DNA of 64,000 nucleotides from Folioceros fuciformis (taxonomy: Eukaryota > Anthocerotophyta > Anthocerotopsida > Anthocerotales), in NCBI GenBank assembly GCA_049999805.1, contig JBNGIO010006279.1:311612-375611 (forward strand), written 5' to 3'. Shown one piece after another: positions 62,845 through 64,000 of the stretch. How positions within the stretch are numbered: the stretch's first letter is position 1; the number at the start of each line of letters is the position of its first letter. A model generated the notes under the pieces. It was not told the DNA's origin. It made no database searches and saw only the letters and a program-made list of their open reading frames with translations. Position numbers and translations under genes: made by a program.

Positions 62845-63460
62845 TTAAGTAGAAGTACAAACCCTCAAGTTCAACAATGTTGAAGGTCTCCAATCTGATT
62901 TCCTCGCCACAACTGTTTTTCGAAATGCATCCATCCACCTCACAAGATCTTCTGTGGTTGCTTCCTTGGTAAGTACCCAAGCCACCGGTATACCATTAAA
63001 ATGGTCATCAAAAGCAACCACTGCAAACATTTGATACCTATATTTGTTGACCCTGAAGGTTGAGTCCATAGCCAAGCAGTTATTATGTTCGTGCTTCACA
63101 CAAGCATCCAACATGAACAGTGTTTGGAAGCCAAGACAAAACCAAGCTTGATGATTGTGGAGCACAAATTACCAGTGATTGTGAATTACGTAAGTTTGAA
63201 GGTCCATAAGCACACCATAACCTGTATAAGAACAGACATTGTGAGACACAAGGCATCAGCTGAAGTGTCTCACCAAGATTGAGTGGCTCAGACCTTGTGA
63301 GTTTGCAAGCTGTATCGTGTTTGGGAAATAGAGGTCCCCGAACAACAATTGCGTTCTTCCTACTGCTCACCACAGAATAGCTTGTGGGAGCTTGAGACAA
63401 CTCTCCCATCCCTGTAATGAAATCTGGTACACGCATCCACGGGATGAAAGCTTTCCGCAT
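62845..63460 (-). pseudogene. second MULE transposase fragment
   Basis: Minus-strand frame with 'HNNCLAMDSTFRVNKYRYQM', 'VVAFDDHFNGIPVAWVLTKE' and 'RWMDAFRKTVVARKSDWRPS', the same catalytic-core region as the element at 33.4-38.0 kb ('AMDATFGTNKW', 'VFDDHFNAFLVAWVVT') but clearly a different family. An upstream piece (63460-63170) may belong to it. The frame ends before the second catalytic Asp ('FLVDDC' in the other element), and no inverted repeats are visible, so it is a fragment. Confidence 0.85.
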
Positions 63461-63907
63461 TTCCTTCTACACACTTGGCGCAGGACTGTGTTTGTATTTG
63501 CTGCATTTCCAGTCGAGAGCAATAACATCAAACAAACCAAGCGGCACACTCTACACCACAAACGGGCAATTTGCGGGCATTTTCGCAGACATTAGACCCC
63601 ACTTTCAGCAGTTGCCTTCAAGCAGCGAGGCAACTTCAATTTTTGGCATAAACGAGTTCAAGCCGTCCAGAACCGGGTTCAGGGTCGATTGAAGTGCCTC
63701 ACAGAAAGGATTCGATTTCACTCAAAACTGAAACCCAGTTTCGTGAGAGAGAAGTCAGTACACGAATGGCCGTATGTATTCAGGAGAGAACTCCATAGGT
63801 ATAAGAGAGAGGAGAGATTGAGAGCGGGAGGGGCATGGCTCACCATGCCATGTAGGTGGTGGGCCCCACGGCTAGCCAGGCTATCTTTAGCCGTTATACA
63901 GTCCACC
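63461..63907. other. no gene recognised
   Basis: Plus-strand frames at 63417-63692 and 63689-63991 overlap here; their products have no motif I know. Probably more transposon-derived DNA. Confidence 0.4.
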
Positions 63908-63995
63908 CTCCCTAAATGTTACATGTTGGGAGTAGGGCATTGGGTAACATTCTCCCTAAATGTTACCTGTTGGGAGCAGGGCATTGGGTAACATT
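63908..63995 (+). repeat. 44-bp tandem direct repeat, two copies
   Basis: Copies at 63908-63951 and 63952-63995 start 'ctccctaaatgttac' and share 'gggcattgggtaacatt'; they differ at two positions. The array may continue past the window edge. Confidence 0.95.
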
Positions 63996-64000
63996 TAAGG

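Overview
The window is nuclear DNA from a land plant. Genes are split by short spliceosomal introns (mostly 75-240 bp, many near 100 bp). Plant-specific families are present: a CH-domain kinesin-14, a plastid-type release factor, a phytol/farnesol kinase, a CAP160/LTI65-type LEA protein and very long PLS-class PPR proteins, together with Mutator-like and Ty3-type transposon remains. Gene density, short introns and editing-type PPR genes fit a seed-free lineage (hornwort, lycophyte, other bryophyte or fern) better than a flowering plant, but sequence alone does not fix the species. Five runs of N (986-1085, 15985-16084, 19514-19913, 23728-23827, 60180-60279) are assembly gaps.

Layout. 1-2.2 kb is a Gag remnant of a Ty3-type retrotransposon carrying a 41-bp tandem expansion. 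2.2-15.0 kb is a dense housekeeping cluster: an intronless LETM1-like mitochondrial protein (+), a phytol/farnesol kinase (-), an RF2-type organellar release factor (-), an ABCD4-type ABC transporter (+) and an ABHD17-type hydrolase (-). 15.0-20.1 kb has no gene I can support and holds two gaps. 20.1-27.5 kb is a kinesin-14 gene of at least 22 exons containing one AT-AC (U12-type) and one GC-AG intron. 29.0-31.7 kb encodes an Egt1-type fusion, predicted to make ergothioneine, followed convergently by a TEX30/KANL3-like hydrolase (-). 33,355-37,965 is a complete-ended Mutator-like element with 9-bp target-site duplications and a decayed transposase. 39.1-40.3 kb is an F-box protein and 41.0-43.95 kb a CAP160/LTI65-like LEA gene (-). 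46.1-57.5 kb is a PPR cluster: a wrecked copy, two huge intact genes in head-to-head orientation sharing a 140-bp intergenic region, and a small downstream relic. 58.4-60.2 kb is the proteasome ATPase RPT2 (-), cut at its 5' end by a gap. 60.3-64.0 kb is transposon-derived and repeat-rich, with a second Mutator transposase fragment.

I rebuilt exon-intron models by reading splice sites and checking that the phase is kept across every junction. Unless stated, every intron is GT-AG and every model is open from start to stop. There is no operon logic here. The nearest thing to a co-regulated unit is the divergent PPR pair. The best leads are the Egt1-like fusion in a plant, the ABCD4-type transporter, the U12 intron, and the PPR pair that shares a missing motif but differs in its N-terminal PDF-like module.
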